Shown: positions 27,556 through 36,950 of the stretch, piece by piece
How positions within the stretch are numbered: the stretch's first letter is position 1
How the letters are laid out: each line of letters opens with the position of its first letter
Origin: Qipengyuania algicida
GTDB taxonomy: Bacteria > Pseudomonadota > Alphaproteobacteria > Sphingomonadales > Sphingomonadaceae
Direction: 5' to 3'
DNA length: 64,000 bases
Assembly: GCF_009828025.1 (NCBI RefSeq)
Contig: NZ_WTYA01000007.1
Location: 150,545 to 214,544, forward strand
Position numbers and translations under genes: made by a program
Notes under the pieces: model-generated
The model's input: only the letters and a program-made list of their open reading frames with translations
The model's database searches: none
What the model was told of the DNA's origin: nothing

Positions 27556-28788
27556 ATGATGGGATTATTCACGAAATGGCAGCGCTGGCCCTTGTGGCGG
27601 CGGGTACTGGTGGGCCTCGTCGGCGGCGTGCTGATGGGCGTGTTGTGGCCGAACGCGACGCCGTGGATCGCCTTTGCCGGTGACCTGTTCGTCCGGCTGA
27701 TCCGGATGCTCGTGGTCCCGGTCGTTTTCGTCAGCATCGTATCCGGTGTCACGGCGCTGGCCGATCCACGCAGCCTTGGCGCGGTCGGCGGTCGGACGCT
27801 GCTGATTTTCGCCGCAACGACAGCCTGCGCGGTTGCCATCGGAATGGCGCTGGGTTTGACGATCCATCCAGGGGCCGGGGCTGCCATCGGCAGTGCGCAA
27901 GCCCATGTGCTGGGTGAACCCAAGCCGCTCTACGATCAGCTGATGGGCATTGTCCCGGTGAACATCGTCGATGCCTTGCTCAAGGGCGATATGCTGGCGA
28001 TCATCTTCTTCGCCATGACCTTTGGTTTCAGCATCGTGCTGGCGGGGGAGGAAGGACAACCGCTTGCGCGCCTGTTCCAGTCCGCAGCCAGCGTGTTGTT
28101 CCGGCTGGTCGGGCTGGTAATGGAGCTGACACCCTATGGTGTCTTCGCATTGATCGCCAATGCCGTGGCGCAGAACGGCGTGGCGGTGTTCGCGAACATC
28201 GGCCTGCTGGCATTATGCACGGTTCTGGGCGTGATTGCACAGATCGTGCTGGTGCACATGCCGATGATCGCGCTGCTGGCGAAGCGTTCGATCCCACAGT
28301 TTTTCCGCGATGCGCTCGACGCGCTGATCGTGGCATTCTCGACAGCATCCTCCGCAGCGACGCTTCCCATCGCCTTGCGGATAGCGCTGGAGGACATGAA
28401 GATACCTCGCGGTGTCGCTTCCACGGTGCTGCCGATCGGCGCAAGCATCGGCAAGGATGGGACGGCGATGTATGTCGGCCTGCTCAGCGTTTTTGCTATT
28501 CAGTCGCTGGGCGTGGTGCCTGATCCCGCGATGCTTGGGATCGTGTTCGTCACTGGCGCTCTGGCCGCTTTCGGTACTGCACCGATCCCCTCGGCATCGC
28601 TGTTCATGCTGGCAGCGGTGATGGCCTCGGTCGGCATTTCGCCCGCTCAGACCGCGCTGGTCATTGGCTTCGTCCTGCCCTTCGACCGATTGCTCGATAT
28701 GACCCGTACCGTTGCCAGCGCCAGTGCAAACCTGACGGTTACGGCGTCGGTCGCGCGCTTGCAGCGGGGCGAAGCTCCTGAGCAGTAA
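27556..28788 (+). CDS. Dicarboxylate/amino acid:cation symporter (DAACS family)
   Basis: The protein of about 410 residues is a membrane symporter of the GltP/DctA family. The serine-rich re-entrant loop STASSAATLPIAL, the GKDGTAMYVGLL motif and the second loop PIPSASLFMLA are present, along with about eight transmembrane segments. These carriers import glutamate, aspartate or C4-dicarboxylates with protons or sodium. Two adjacent ATG codons (27556, 27559) follow a GGAGGG ribosome-binding site. Located directly after dgcNA, it is a plausible D-glutamate importer. Confidence 0.9.
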   Translation: MMGLFTKWQRWPLWRRVLVGLVGGVLMGVLWPNATPWIAFAGDLFVRLIRMLVVPVVFVSIVSGVTALADPRSLGAVGGRTLLIFAATTACAVAIGMALGLTIHPGAGAAIGSAQAHVLGEPKPLYDQLMGIVPVNIVDALLKGDMLAIIFFAMTFGFSIVLAGEEGQPLARLFQSAASVLFRLVGLVMELTPYGVFALIANAVAQNGVAVFANIGLLALCTVLGVIAQIVLVHMPMIALLAKRSIPQFFRDALDALIVAFSTASSAATLPIALRIALEDMKIPRGVASTVLPIGASIGKDGTAMYVGLLSVFAIQSLGVVPDPAMLGIVFVTGALAAFGTAPIPSASLFMLAAVMASVGISPAQTALVIGFVLPFDRLLDMTRTVASASANLTVTASVARLQRGEAPEQ

Positions 28789-28843
28789 AAAATGTTCTCA
28801 GAGCCATTCTGGGTAGCGACCGATCTAGCTTATTTCATCACTG

Positions 28844-28877
28844 CCTAAGTGCGCTCCCTAACGCTGCGCACTTAGGC
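28844..28877. repeat. Perfect 12-bp inverted repeat between convergent genes
   Basis: GCCTAAGTGCGC and GCGCACTTAGGC form a perfect 12-bp stem with a 10-base loop, 56 bases past the symporter stop. On the plus strand the stem is followed by A-rich, not T-rich, sequence, so it is not a canonical terminator. It may end transcription by another mechanism or protect mRNA 3' ends. Confidence 0.6.
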
Positions 28878-28912
28878 AAAAAGAAAGGCGCCGGGGCGAT
28901 AACCCCGACGCC
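28878..28912 (-). terminator. Rho-independent terminator of the TonB receptor gene
   Basis: On the minus strand the stem GGCG.CGGGG / CCCCG.CGCC (nine pairs, one mismatch, 6-base loop) is followed by TTTCTTTTT. It begins about 25 bases after the receptor stop at 28937. Confidence 0.78.
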
Positions 28913-28936
28913 TGTTCCTCCTGACTGATCGTGCGA

Positions 28937-31900
28937 TCAGAAGTTGACCTGAGCGAGGATCGTGAACGACCGCCCGCGAGGATCGGCTACACGCGGCTCC
29001 CACGAGCTGCCCGCGCCGGTGTTGCTGTCATAGGTGATCGCGAAGGGCGGGTCGGTGTTGAACACGTTCTTGATCCCGGCTGTGATCTTGAATGCTTTCG
29101 TGACCTGCTGGGACACGGTCATGTTGTAGATGATGTAGGGCTTCACCCGCGGGTTGAAGTCCGGTGGCGACACGGTGCCATTCGCAACACCGGGAAGCTC
29201 CTGGTTCTCATACCCGCTGCGGAAAATCTGCGAGAAGGTGAAAGTGAAGTTGTCCTTGCGATAATTGATCCAGGCGTTGTGCTTCCACTCCAGGCCGAGA
29301 TCCCCGGCAAAGGTGAATACTCCCAGCTGGTCTTCGTAAGGTGCAGTCGGGAACAGTTTCTGCTTCTTTTCCAGCAGCCAGGTGCCATCCAGTCCGATGT
29401 CGACGCTTCCCCCGAACAAATCCGCTCCGCCGCGGAATGACACGTCAATGCCTTTCGTTCTGCGCGATCCGATGTTGTCGTAGGTCAGATCGACGAGCGT
29501 CAGCACTCCATTGGTTCGCGTGAAGCGCGACGGGTCTAGGTACTGGATATTGTCCAGAGCCTGCTGCAACGTCAGAGCACCAATCACATTGTCGACCGAT
29601 ATCGACCAAAAATCGGCGGTTGCGCTCCAGCGCCGTGCCGGGCGGAAGACCACTCCGACCGAATATTGCTTGGACGTTTCGGGCCCGAGGTTGAGATTGC
29701 CACCGAACAGCGTGTCCGGTGTGATCGCGGCACAGCCGGGCGCCGAACTTACCGCGCCGCCGGGGCAGGTGGTCGGATCGACCAGCGTATTACCCGGATT
29801 GGGGCTCTGGCTGACGGCATTGTAGATTTGGTTGAAGGTCGGGACGCGGAAACCGGTCCCGTACGATCCGCGGAACATCAGCCAGTTGGTGGGCGTGAAC
29901 TTGACCGAGAATTTCGGATTGAACGTGCTACCGAAACCCGAATAGTCGTCCACACGGCCAGCCGCGCTCAATTCTAGCACGCTCAAAAGCGGGATTTGCA
30001 ATTCTGCGTAAGCTGCCTTGACCGTGCGAGTCTTGTCCTGCAGCGCATTGGCATTGTCGAATGCCACGTTGAAGATCTCGGGTTGGTCGATGGCCGCATC
30101 GGGCGAGCCATTGAAGGTATAGCTCTCGCGCCGCCAATCAACACCGGCTGCGAGCTTGACCATGCCGCCCGGCAGTTCGAACAACGATCCGGAAACCGAG
30201 GCGTCGCCCTGCCAGACATCGTATATGCCGCCGTACAACACCGTGCCGTCGGCGGAAACCGACTGGAGAAGAGCGAGTTCTTCCGGCGTTTTCGTGTCGG
30301 AGAAAACATTGATCAAACCGCTGTTGAGCAGGCCGATGATGCCGGGCTCAGACGCGCCAGGGGCGGTTGGAGCGCGTGGGTCGACATCTCCACGCATTGC
30401 CCCCGCTACGCCCGAGGCGTCAGCACGCGATTGGGACGAAAAAATGCCGCGGTAGGAATAACCGGTTCCGAGAACGGAATTGGATTCGCTTCGCGCATAG
30501 GAAATTCCTGCGTTGTAATTCCAATCACCAGCGATTGGACCGTCAGCAAAAAGTCCTGCGCGATAGGTCTTGGTGTTGGTAATATATTCGCGCGGTCCGC
30601 AAGCGGTGCAGCGCCAGCGATAGGCAATTGGTCTGCCGTAGTTGCCAACATTATCAACAGTTCGATCACCCACCGCACCAATTGACGGGAAGACCGCCGC
30701 CAATTGATCGTAAACACTGTCATATGTCGTCTTTGTATTAGAATTCAGCGGGTAATAGAGCGGCGTTGTGCTCGTATTGCCGGCGTACTGGTTGGAAGAA
30801 AATATCTTCGATGAAGTCGCGTCCGAACCGGTGAATTCGGCTGAAATCCTGTGCTCACCGATCGCAACGGTCGCACGGCTATAATACGTCAAAGTGTCGA
30901 TAGGTTGCTGCAGGACCGCGGCTCGACCGGTATCCCAAGCGCAAGCGTAATACGCAGGATTATTTGCCCAAAGTTCGTAATCGTAGGCCATGCCCCCGTC
31001 GAAGGACTCGCATCCGGCTCCGCCCGGCAGATTGAGTGTATTGACACCACCTGTCGCCTGAAATGTCTGGCCCGGAACTGTGAGGTCCGCGCCGCTCAGT
31101 AGACTGCCGTCTGGAGCGAAAATAGCATTGGCTCCATTTGGAAAAATTGTCGCAATCGGCGTCCCGCGGGTATCGATGGAAAGGCCCCTGTTGGGCTGGT
31201 TGCCGTTGACGAACGCACGATCGGACCCGCGCAAGATGCCATTCCAGCTCTTGCTGACCGAGGCCATGATGTTGAAGCCCTGCTTGTCCAGATCGCCGTA
31301 GCCGACGGTGCCCGTAAGACGGTATATTGGGCTGTCGCCTTCCTGAGTTATATCGCTGTAGCCCGATGCGGACACACCCTGAAAATCGGTCTTGGTGATG
31401 AAGTTGATCACGCCGCCGATTGCGTCCGTTCCGTAGATCGCGGAAGCGCCATCGTTGAGCACTTCGACACGTTCGAGCGCGGCGAAGGGGATCTGGTTGA
31501 CGTCGACCGCCGACCCGGTGAGGCCGTGTGCGGCGACGCGGCGGCCATTCAGCAAGACGAGGGTCGATGCCGATCCCTGGCCGCGCAGGTTGGCGGCCGA
31601 AAGGCCGTTCGTACCGCGCTGGGCGCCACTGGTGACGTCGCTGTTGGACGCAAGGTTGTCCGCGCCGTTACCGTTCGAGGCGAGGTAGGAGATCAGCTGT
31701 TCGGGGCTGTTGATGCCTTCGCGCGTCAGATCTTCAGATGTGAAGATCTTCAGGGGCAGCGCACTGTTGGTGGGATCCTGCTTAATGCGCGAACCGGTAA
31801 CGACGATTTCCTGACCGGATGCCGGCTGGCTATTGTCGTCGATCGTCCGGTCGCTGATCTCGGTGCTGGGGGCCGACGTCGCCTGATCTGCCGATTGATC

Positions 31901-31987
31901 CTGTGCCACCGCCGGTGCGGAGGCCGCAATGGCTGCAAATGCACAAGTTGTCGCGAGACCGATCCTGAGAGAAGTAATTGTACGCAT
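28937..31987 (-). CDS. TonB-dependent outer-membrane receptor
   Basis: The 1016-residue protein has a signal peptide (MRTITSLRIGLATTCAFAAIAASAPAVAQ, quoted in part), a TonB box region with EIVVTGSRI, a plug domain with STLVLLNGRRV and RVEVLNDGASAIYGTDAIGGVINF, and a long beta-barrel ending in an aromatic residue (AQVNF). It belongs to the large Sphingomonadales and Caulobacterales type that imports oligosaccharides, peptides or other nutrients. The substrate is unknown. Its own promoter lies in the AT-rich gap to the divergent hydrolase gene, and a strong terminator follows it. Confidence 0.93.
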   Translation of the reverse strand: MRTITSLRIGLATTCAFAAIAASAPAVAQDQSADQATSAPSTEISDRTIDDNSQPASGQEIVVTGSRIKQDPTNSALPLKIFTSEDLTREGINSPEQLISYLASNGNGADNLASNSDVTSGAQRGTNGLSAANLRGQGSASTLVLLNGRRVAAHGLTGSAVDVNQIPFAALERVEVLNDGASAIYGTDAIGGVINFITKTDFQGVSASGYSDITQEGDSPIYRLTGTVGYGDLDKQGFNIMASVSKSWNGILRGSDRAFVNGNQPNRGLSIDTRGTPIATIFPNGANAIFAPDGSLLSGADLTVPGQTFQATGGVNTLNLPGGAGCESFDGGMAYDYELWANNPAYYACAWDTGRAAVLQQPIDTLTYYSRATVAIGEHRISAEFTGSDATSSKIFSSNQYAGNTSTTPLYYPLNSNTKTTYDSVYDQLAAVFPSIGAVGDRTVDNVGNYGRPIAYRWRCTACGPREYITNTKTYRAGLFADGPIAGDWNYNAGISYARSESNSVLGTGYSYRGIFSSQSRADASGVAGAMRGDVDPRAPTAPGASEPGIIGLLNSGLINVFSDTKTPEELALLQSVSADGTVLYGGIYDVWQGDASVSGSLFELPGGMVKLAAGVDWRRESYTFNGSPDAAIDQPEIFNVAFDNANALQDKTRTVKAAYAELQIPLLSVLELSAAGRVDDYSGFGSTFNPKFSVKFTPTNWLMFRGSYGTGFRVPTFNQIYNAVSQSPNPGNTLVDPTTCPGGAVSSAPGCAAITPDTLFGGNLNLGPETSKQYSVGVVFRPARRWSATADFWSISVDNVIGALTLQQALDNIQYLDPSRFTRTNGVLTLVDLTYDNIGSRRTKGIDVSFRGGADLFGGSVDIGLDGTWLLEKKQKLFPTAPYEDQLGVFTFAGDLGLEWKHNAWINYRKDNFTFTFSQIFRSGYENQELPGVANGTVSPPDFNPRVKPYIIYNMTVSQQVTKAFKITAGIKNVFNTDPPFAITYDSNTGAGSSWEPRVADPRGRSFTILAQVNF

Positions 31988-32288
31988 GAAGACCCCCTGA
32001 GTGCCTTAAAAATTCACTCTGCATTAGATATCAGCACTGTTGCAAGCCGGTATAATTGTATTTCAGGTGCCCATAACCCAGCGGCATTGAGATAAATTAT
32101 ATCATTGTAATAAATACGAAAAATGCGAAAAATTTGAGGAGTTGGGCTCGCCTGGACAGCATAAATCGTGCTTTTGCGGCAACAGGTCCGGCGCAAGCGT
32201 AAAATGGCCTTACTGTGCGACAGGCAAAACAGGCATATTCGGTGCAACCGCGCAGCGTTCGATCGCATGCGATCTGGCTCAGGGAGAT
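31988..32288. other. AT-rich divergent promoter region
   Basis: These 301 bases separate the divergent TonB receptor and serine hydrolase genes. The stretch from about 32040 to 32135 is strikingly AT-rich for this GC-rich neighbourhood. A TTGAGA at 32087 with TAAATA 18 bases later could be a plus-strand promoter. No gene was found in it. Confidence 0.4.
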
Positions 32289-33536
32289 ATGGATGTGTTC
32301 TGGCGAATTGCAGCGCTGGCCCTTGTTCCGGCCTTGCTGATGGCACCTGCCAACGCCACGGCGAGCGAAGTGGCTAAGGAGCCGAAACGGCAGGATCCGG
32401 TTGCGCAGGTATGGGTGCGTTTCGATCGATCGGGAATCGAGCAAGTGAAAGCGTCTGGCATTGCCGATCTGCGGACCGGAAGACCTGTCAGCGTCGACGA
32501 TCCGGTGCGGGTCGCCTCGATCTCGAAACTGATCACATCGATTGCGGTCATGCGACTGGTGGAGCAGGGCAAGCTCGATCTCGATGCCGATGTGTCGCGC
32601 ACACTCGGTTGGCGTTTGCGCAACCCTGCGTTCCCCGATGTCCCGATCACCTTGCGGCTGCTGCTGTCGCATCGCTCGAGCCTGACGGATACGATCGACT
32701 ATGTTCTACCGCTCGACTCAGACATGCAAAAGGTGCTCGCCAATCCGGCGGCCTGGGATGCTGACCATGCTCCCGGTACCTATTTCCGCTACACCAATTT
32801 CAACTTCCCGGTCATCGCAGCGGTAATGGAAAAGGCGACCGGGAAGCGGTTCGACCTGCTGGTGAAGCGGATCGTGCTGAAGCCGCTGGGGATCGAGGCC
32901 TGCTTCAACTGGATCGCCTGCAACAGCGATTTTGCCGCCCGCGCAGTCGTCCTCTATCGCGAAGCGGTGCCGGTCAAGGACGACAATCACGGTGTGATGC
33001 CTGAGTGCCCGGTAACGCCCGCGCAGGACGGAAGCTGCGACATTGCCGCGAGGTGGTCGCCCGGCAGTAACGGCGCGATCTTCTCCCCGCAGGGAGGATT
33101 GCGGATCACGATGAAGGGGCTGGCGAAGATCGGCCGGATGCTGCTCGGCAATGGCAAGGTCGATGGGGTGCGCCTGTTGTCCCCCGGATCGATCCACACA
33201 TTGCTGACCCCGGTCTGGACCTTCGACGGCAGCAATGGCGATACGCAGGATGGCTTCATTTGTCGCTACGGCCTTGCGAGTCAGACGCTCGCAACGTCCG
33301 TCGAGGGATGTCACGACGATCCTTTCGCAGATGGAGTGCCGCGTGCCGGCCATGCCGGAAGCGCTTATGGCCTGAAAGCCGGCCTGTGGATCGACCGCAA
33401 GCGCGGCACCGGTGTCGCCTATTACGCGACCGATGTGCTTGACGACGACAGCGGACTCCATTCCGCGTTCACAAGGATCGAAGAGCAGCTGGCGACAGCC
33501 GCGAAAAGTCCCGTCTCGATGAGCGAAGGGAAATGA
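32289..33536 (+). CDS. Secreted beta-lactamase-fold serine hydrolase (S12 family)
   Basis: The 415-residue protein starts at the ATG at 32289 after an AGGGA ribosome-binding site and has a signal peptide ([20 protein letters not shown] then ANATA). S12 motifs are SxxK as SISK, YxN as YTNFN and an HxG-type HAGSAYG near the C-terminus. Such enzymes act as D-aminopeptidases, esterases or carboxypeptidases in the periplasm. It is the last chromosomal-type gene before the tRNA-Pro fragment. Confidence 0.87.
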   Translation: MDVFWRIAALALVPALLMAPANATASEVAKEPKRQDPVAQVWVRFDRSGIEQVKASGIADLRTGRPVSVDDPVRVASISKLITSIAVMRLVEQGKLDLDADVSRTLGWRLRNPAFPDVPITLRLLLSHRSSLTDTIDYVLPLDSDMQKVLANPAAWDADHAPGTYFRYTNFNFPVIAAVMEKATGKRFDLLVKRIVLKPLGIEACFNWIACNSDFAARAVVLYREAVPVKDDNHGVMPECPVTPAQDGSCDIAARWSPGSNGAIFSPQGGLRITMKGLAKIGRMLLGNGKVDGVRLLSPGSIHTLLTPVWTFDGSNGDTQDGFICRYGLASQTLATSVEGCHDDPFADGVPRAGHAGSAYGLKAGLWIDRKRGTGVAYYATDVLDDDSGLHSAFTRIEEQLATAAKSPVSMSEGK

Positions 33537-33567
33537 CGTAGGTCGCGATTTGGCCGGGAAGAAAAAA

Positions 33568-33592
33568 TGGTCGGGGAGACAGGATTCGAACC
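33568..33592 (-). other. tRNA-Pro 3' fragment, probable attachment site of a genomic island
   Basis: Read on the minus strand, 33592 to 33568 spells the T-loop, acceptor 3' strand, discriminator A and CCA of a tRNA-Pro (starting GGTTCGAATCC and ending CCCCGACCA). Upstream of this the sequence no longer matches a tRNA: no anticodon arm, D-arm or 5' acceptor strand follows. A bare 3' tRNA end is the usual duplicate left at the distal end of an element integrated into the 3' end of a tRNA gene. The orientation places the element at higher coordinates. The intact tRNA-Pro should lie past the other end of the element. Confidence 0.82.
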
Positions 33593-33653
33593 CACTTTAT
33601 CGATCACAAAAAGTGACGGTTTTCTGCGGTTTATAATAGCCCCTTCAAAGCGT

Positions 33654-33698
33654 GTGCTACATATTTGTGTACCGGTCCAGTGCACCGCTTTGTGCACC
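33654..33698 (+). repeat. Four short direct repeats beside the attachment core
   Basis: GTGCTAC (33654), GTGTACC (33667), GTGCACC (33680) and GTGCACC (33692) recur with a 12-13-base period. The set begins 61 bases inside the island from the tRNA core, which is where tyrosine integrases bind arm-type sites. The role is inferred from position and spacing. Confidence 0.45.
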
Positions 33699-33796
33699 TG
33701 TGGATGCGGCATAGTCGGTACGACCTAATACCATTCCAACTCGACGATTCAGGGGAATGCCTGTTGCTCACCGCAATCTGAGTTGGGAGAAAACAT

Positions 33797-33808
33797 TTTA
33801 AGCTTGAA
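33797..33808. promoter_or_regulatory. Candidate operator upstream of the ring-degradation operon
   Basis: TTTAAGCTTGAA lies 58 bases before the monooxygenase ATG. It differs by one base from the perfect palindrome TTCAAGCTTGAA that ends directly before the second MarR gene at 45677; the match extends through the following AT. This suggests a shared regulator. Confidence 0.45.
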
Positions 33809-33866
33809 ATATATCACTCCTGCTCGCTACGGTGAGATCGTCGCATCGGACGTTGGAGACTCGCTC

Positions 33867-36185
33867 ATGAAAGTCGCGTGCATCGGAGGTGGGCCGGCAG
33901 GCCTCTATTTTGCGATCTCTATGAAGTTGCGTAACCCGGAGCACGACGTCACCGTTTTCGAACGAAACCAGCCGGGCGACACATTTGGTTGGGGTGTCGT
34001 TTTTTCAGATCAGACAATGGAACAGCTCGTCTTGAATGATGAGCCGAGTGCGCGTTCGATGATCGATGAACTGGCTCATTGGGACGATATCGCAGTACAT
34101 GTTGAGGATGGCGATGAGTGCAGCACGGTTCGCTCAGGGGGACACGGCTTCATTGGAATTGGGCGCAAACGCCTTCTTAATATTCTGCAGGAGCGCGCCT
34201 CGGAGTTAGGCGTCAATCTGGAATTTGCTACCGAGGTCGAACCGGACGCAGATTTCCTATCTGGCTATGATCTTGTCGTTGCCGCCGATGGCGCGAACAG
34301 CAAATTGCGTCGACGATATGAAGAGCATTTTCGTCCCGATATCGACATGAGGCGCAATCATTTCGTGTGGCTGGGTACGCGACAGAAATTCGATGCGTTC
34401 ACATTCGTATTTCGCAAGACGCGGCACGGCTGGATATGGGCGCACGCATATCAATTCGATCGCGATACAGCGACATTCATCGTAGAATGCGAACCTGAGA
34501 CGTTTGAGTCATTTGGCTTCGCCAACATGACACAAGAAGAGACATGCCGAGCGTGCGAAGAAATCTTCGAAGATCATCTTGGCGGTCACGAGCTGATGAG
34601 CAATGCAGGGCACATCAGGGGGTCTGCGTGGATCAATTTCCCGCGAATTATATGCGAGCACTGGAGCCACGAGAATATCGTTCTGCTGGGTGATGCGGCA
34701 CACACTGCGCATTTTTCGATTGGTTCTGGGACGAAGCTGGCGTTGGAAGATGCGATCAAGCTTGCTGAGGTGATGAACCGCCCCAACATTGACCAAAAAG
34801 CTAAACTTGATGCGGCGCTGATTGATTATCGCGAGGAACGCCAGCTTGAGGTGCTCAAGCTGCAAAACGCCGCCCGTAATTCAACAGAGTGGTTCGAAAA
34901 CCTCGATCGCTATCTGCATATGCCGCCCATGCAGTTTGCGTACACACTACTGACGCGCAGTCAGCGAGTAAGCCATGAGAATCTGCGCCTTCGCGATCCG
35001 GCTTGGCTGGCCGAATTGGAGCGACATTTGGCGGAGGCCGCACTCGGTCGCCCCGTAGAGGAACCGGTCCCACCTATGTTCCTACCACTCACGCTACGCG
35101 ACATGACGGTTCGAAACCGGATCGTGGTGTCGCCGATGGCGATGTATTCGGCGATCGACGGAATACCCGACGAGTTTCATCTGGTGCACTATGGCGCGCG
35201 CGCGCTCGGAGGAGCGGGGCTTATCTTCACCGAGATGACCTGCGTATCACCTGAGGGTCGTATCACGCCCGGCTGCACTGGACTGTGGAATGACGAGCAA
35301 GCCGAGGCTTGGCGGCGGATTACTGATTTCGTCCATCGCACGCCGGGTGCTCGCATATGTCTGCAGCTCGGGCATAGCGGTTCGAAAGGATCGACAAGGA
35401 TCGGTTGGGAAGGGATGGATCAGCCGCTAGATATCGGCAACTGGCCCCTTTTTGCTGCCTCGGATGTAGCGTGGGATGAAGTAAACCAGAAGCCGACACC
35501 TCTCGACCGAGAAGGCATGGATCAAATTCGTCAGCAGTTTGTCGCGGCGACACGTCGCGCAGAAACTGCAGGCTTTGACATGGTCGAGCTTCATTGTGCG
35601 CACGGCTATCTACTCTCCGGTTTTATCAGCCCCGTACAAAACAAGCGATCTGACGAATTTGGAGGCAGTCTGGAAAATCGCCTTCGCTATCCACTCGAGA
35701 TCTTCAAGGCGATGAGAGACGTCTGGCCTGACCACAAGCCGATGTCGGTGCGCATCTCGGCCCATGACTGGATGGGTGAGCATGGCGTCACACCCGACGA
35801 GGCGGTGAAAATTGGCCGCGCGTTCGCGGATGTCGGAGTCGATCTGGTCGATGTGTCGGCTGGGCAGGTCAGCAAGGACCAGCAGCCTGTTTATGGCCGC
35901 ATGTTCCAGACGCCCTTCTCAGACAGGATACGCAATGAAGCTGGCGTCGCGACCATGGCGGTAGGTAACATTTACGAGGTTGATCATGCCAATTCAATCG
36001 TCGCGGCGGGGCGCGCCGATCTAGTCGCACTGGCTCGTCCACACCTGATGGACCCCGCATGGACGATCCGCGCTGCGGCCGAGCAGCAACTCGACGATGC
36101 GCCGGTGCCGGTTCAGTATGAAAGCGGATATTCGCAGATGCGGCGTAATTTTGCGCGGGCGGCACAGATCGCGGCGCAATCATGA
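33867..36185 (+). CDS. 2-aminobenzoyl-CoA monooxygenase/reductase-like flavoenzyme
   Basis: The 772-residue protein is a fusion. Residues 1-390 form a class A flavin monooxygenase ([11 protein letters not shown] at the start and [16 protein letters not shown] late), and residues about 400-765 an Old Yellow Enzyme-type reductase ([52 protein letters not shown]). This arrangement is known in 2-aminobenzoyl-CoA monooxygenase/reductase, which hydroxylates and then reduces the ring of the CoA thioester, and in salicylyl-CoA 5-hydroxylase fusions. Start chosen at the ATG at 33867 after GGAG; the upstream TTG at 33783 is unlikely. It heads a six-gene operon and overlaps the next gene by 4 bp. Confidence 0.88.
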   Translation: MKVACIGGGPAGLYFAISMKLRNPEHDVTVFERNQPGDTFGWGVVFSDQTMEQLVLNDEPSARSMIDELAHWDDIAVHVEDGDECSTVRSGGHGFIGIGRKRLLNILQERASELGVNLEFATEVEPDADFLSGYDLVVAADGANSKLRRRYEEHFRPDIDMRRNHFVWLGTRQKFDAFTFVFRKTRHGWIWAHAYQFDRDTATFIVECEPETFESFGFANMTQEETCRACEEIFEDHLGGHELMSNAGHIRGSAWINFPRIICEHWSHENIVLLGDAAHTAHFSIGSGTKLALEDAIKLAEVMNRPNIDQKAKLDAALIDYREERQLEVLKLQNAARNSTEWFENLDRYLHMPPMQFAYTLLTRSQRVSHENLRLRDPAWLAELERHLAEAALGRPVEEPVPPMFLPLTLRDMTVRNRIVVSPMAMYSAIDGIPDEFHLVHYGARALGGAGLIFTEMTCVSPEGRITPGCTGLWNDEQAEAWRRITDFVHRTPGARICLQLGHSGSKGSTRIGWEGMDQPLDIGNWPLFAASDVAWDEVNQKPTPLDREGMDQIRQQFVAATRRAETAGFDMVELHCAHGYLLSGFISPVQNKRSDEFGGSLENRLRYPLEIFKAMRDVWPDHKPMSVRISAHDWMGEHGVTPDEAVKIGRAFADVGVDLVDVSAGQVSKDQQPVYGRMFQTPFSDRIRNEAGVATMAVGNIYEVDHANSIVAAGRADLVALARPHLMDPAWTIRAAAEQQLDDAPVPVQYESGYSQMRRNFARAAQIAAQS

Positions 36186-36943
36186 GCGATAGGCGCCATG
36201 TCATTGTTACCGGTGGAGGAAGCGGGATCGGTCTCGCGATTGCCCGCGCCCTTGCAGCGACTGGCGACAAAGTTACGATCATGGGCAGGGCGCTCGATCG
36301 GCTCGAACGCGCGAGCAGGGAATGCGGCAACGCACTTTTACCAGTGGCCTGTGATGTCGGCGATGAAACGGCGGTCGGCAATGCCTTTGCCGATGCCCTC
36401 ACGCGAAATGGACCTGCGTCGATGCTAGTCAATGCGGCGGGCATTGTGCGGACCGCACCATTTGCGAAGACCGGGGATGATGTCTGGAATGCGCTCTGGC
36501 GAACAAATGTTCTCGGCGCAGTTCATGCTTGCCGCCAGGTGTTGCCGGGCATGCGCAGCCTGAAATCGGGACGCATCATAAACATTGCCAGTACGGCGTC
36601 GCTCAAGGGCTATGCCTATGTCAGCGCATATGCCGCGACCAAGCATGCGCTATTGGGGATGACGAGATCGCTGGCGCTCGAGCTCGCCAATACGCCGATC
36701 ACGGTCAACGCCGTTTGTCCAGGATACACCGAAACCGACATCATTCGCGATGCCGTGGGCGACATAATAGCGAAGACGGGACGCAGCGAAGCAGAGGCGA
36801 TGGCTACATTCACCGGTGCAAACCCACAGGGGAGACTGATCACCCCCGAGGAAGTGGCTGAAACCATATTATGGCTTGCGTCAGATGCGGCGCGATCGAT
36901 GACCGGCCAAGCCATCGTGGTAGCCGGCGGCGAAATCATGTGA
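36182..36943 (+). CDS. Short-chain dehydrogenase/reductase (hydroxyacyl-CoA dehydrogenase type)
   Basis: The 253-residue classical SDR has the cofactor motif [12 protein letters not shown], the catalytic Ser in NIASTAS and YxxxK as YAATK, and a C-terminal [22 protein letters not shown]. It probably oxidises a hydroxyacyl-CoA formed during breakdown of the reduced ring, using NAD(P). It overlaps the monooxygenase stop and precedes the crotonase gene by 7 bases. Confidence 0.88.
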   Translation: MSDRRHVIVTGGGSGIGLAIARALAATGDKVTIMGRALDRLERASRECGNALLPVACDVGDETAVGNAFADALTRNGPASMLVNAAGIVRTAPFAKTGDDVWNALWRTNVLGAVHACRQVLPGMRSLKSGRIINIASTASLKGYAYVSAYAATKHALLGMTRSLALELANTPITVNAVCPGYTETDIIRDAVGDIIAKTGRSEAEAMATFTGANPQGRLITPEEVAETILWLASDAARSMTGQAIVVAGGEIM

Positions 36944-36950
36944 GGCAACA

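Larger units (their letters stand above)
33537..33866. other. Gene-free junction between chromosome and genomic island
   Basis: These 330 bases hold no credible gene. They contain the tRNA-Pro 3' fragment, a cluster of GTGYACC-like direct repeats, and the leader of the first island operon including a palindrome at 33797. Base composition falls from GC-rich to mixed across this stretch. Confidence 0.7.

Noticed and set aside
33568..33640. A complete tRNA-Pro gene
   Set aside because: Only the T-loop, 3' acceptor strand and CCA are present; no anticodon arm or 5' acceptor strand can be found in the bases that follow.
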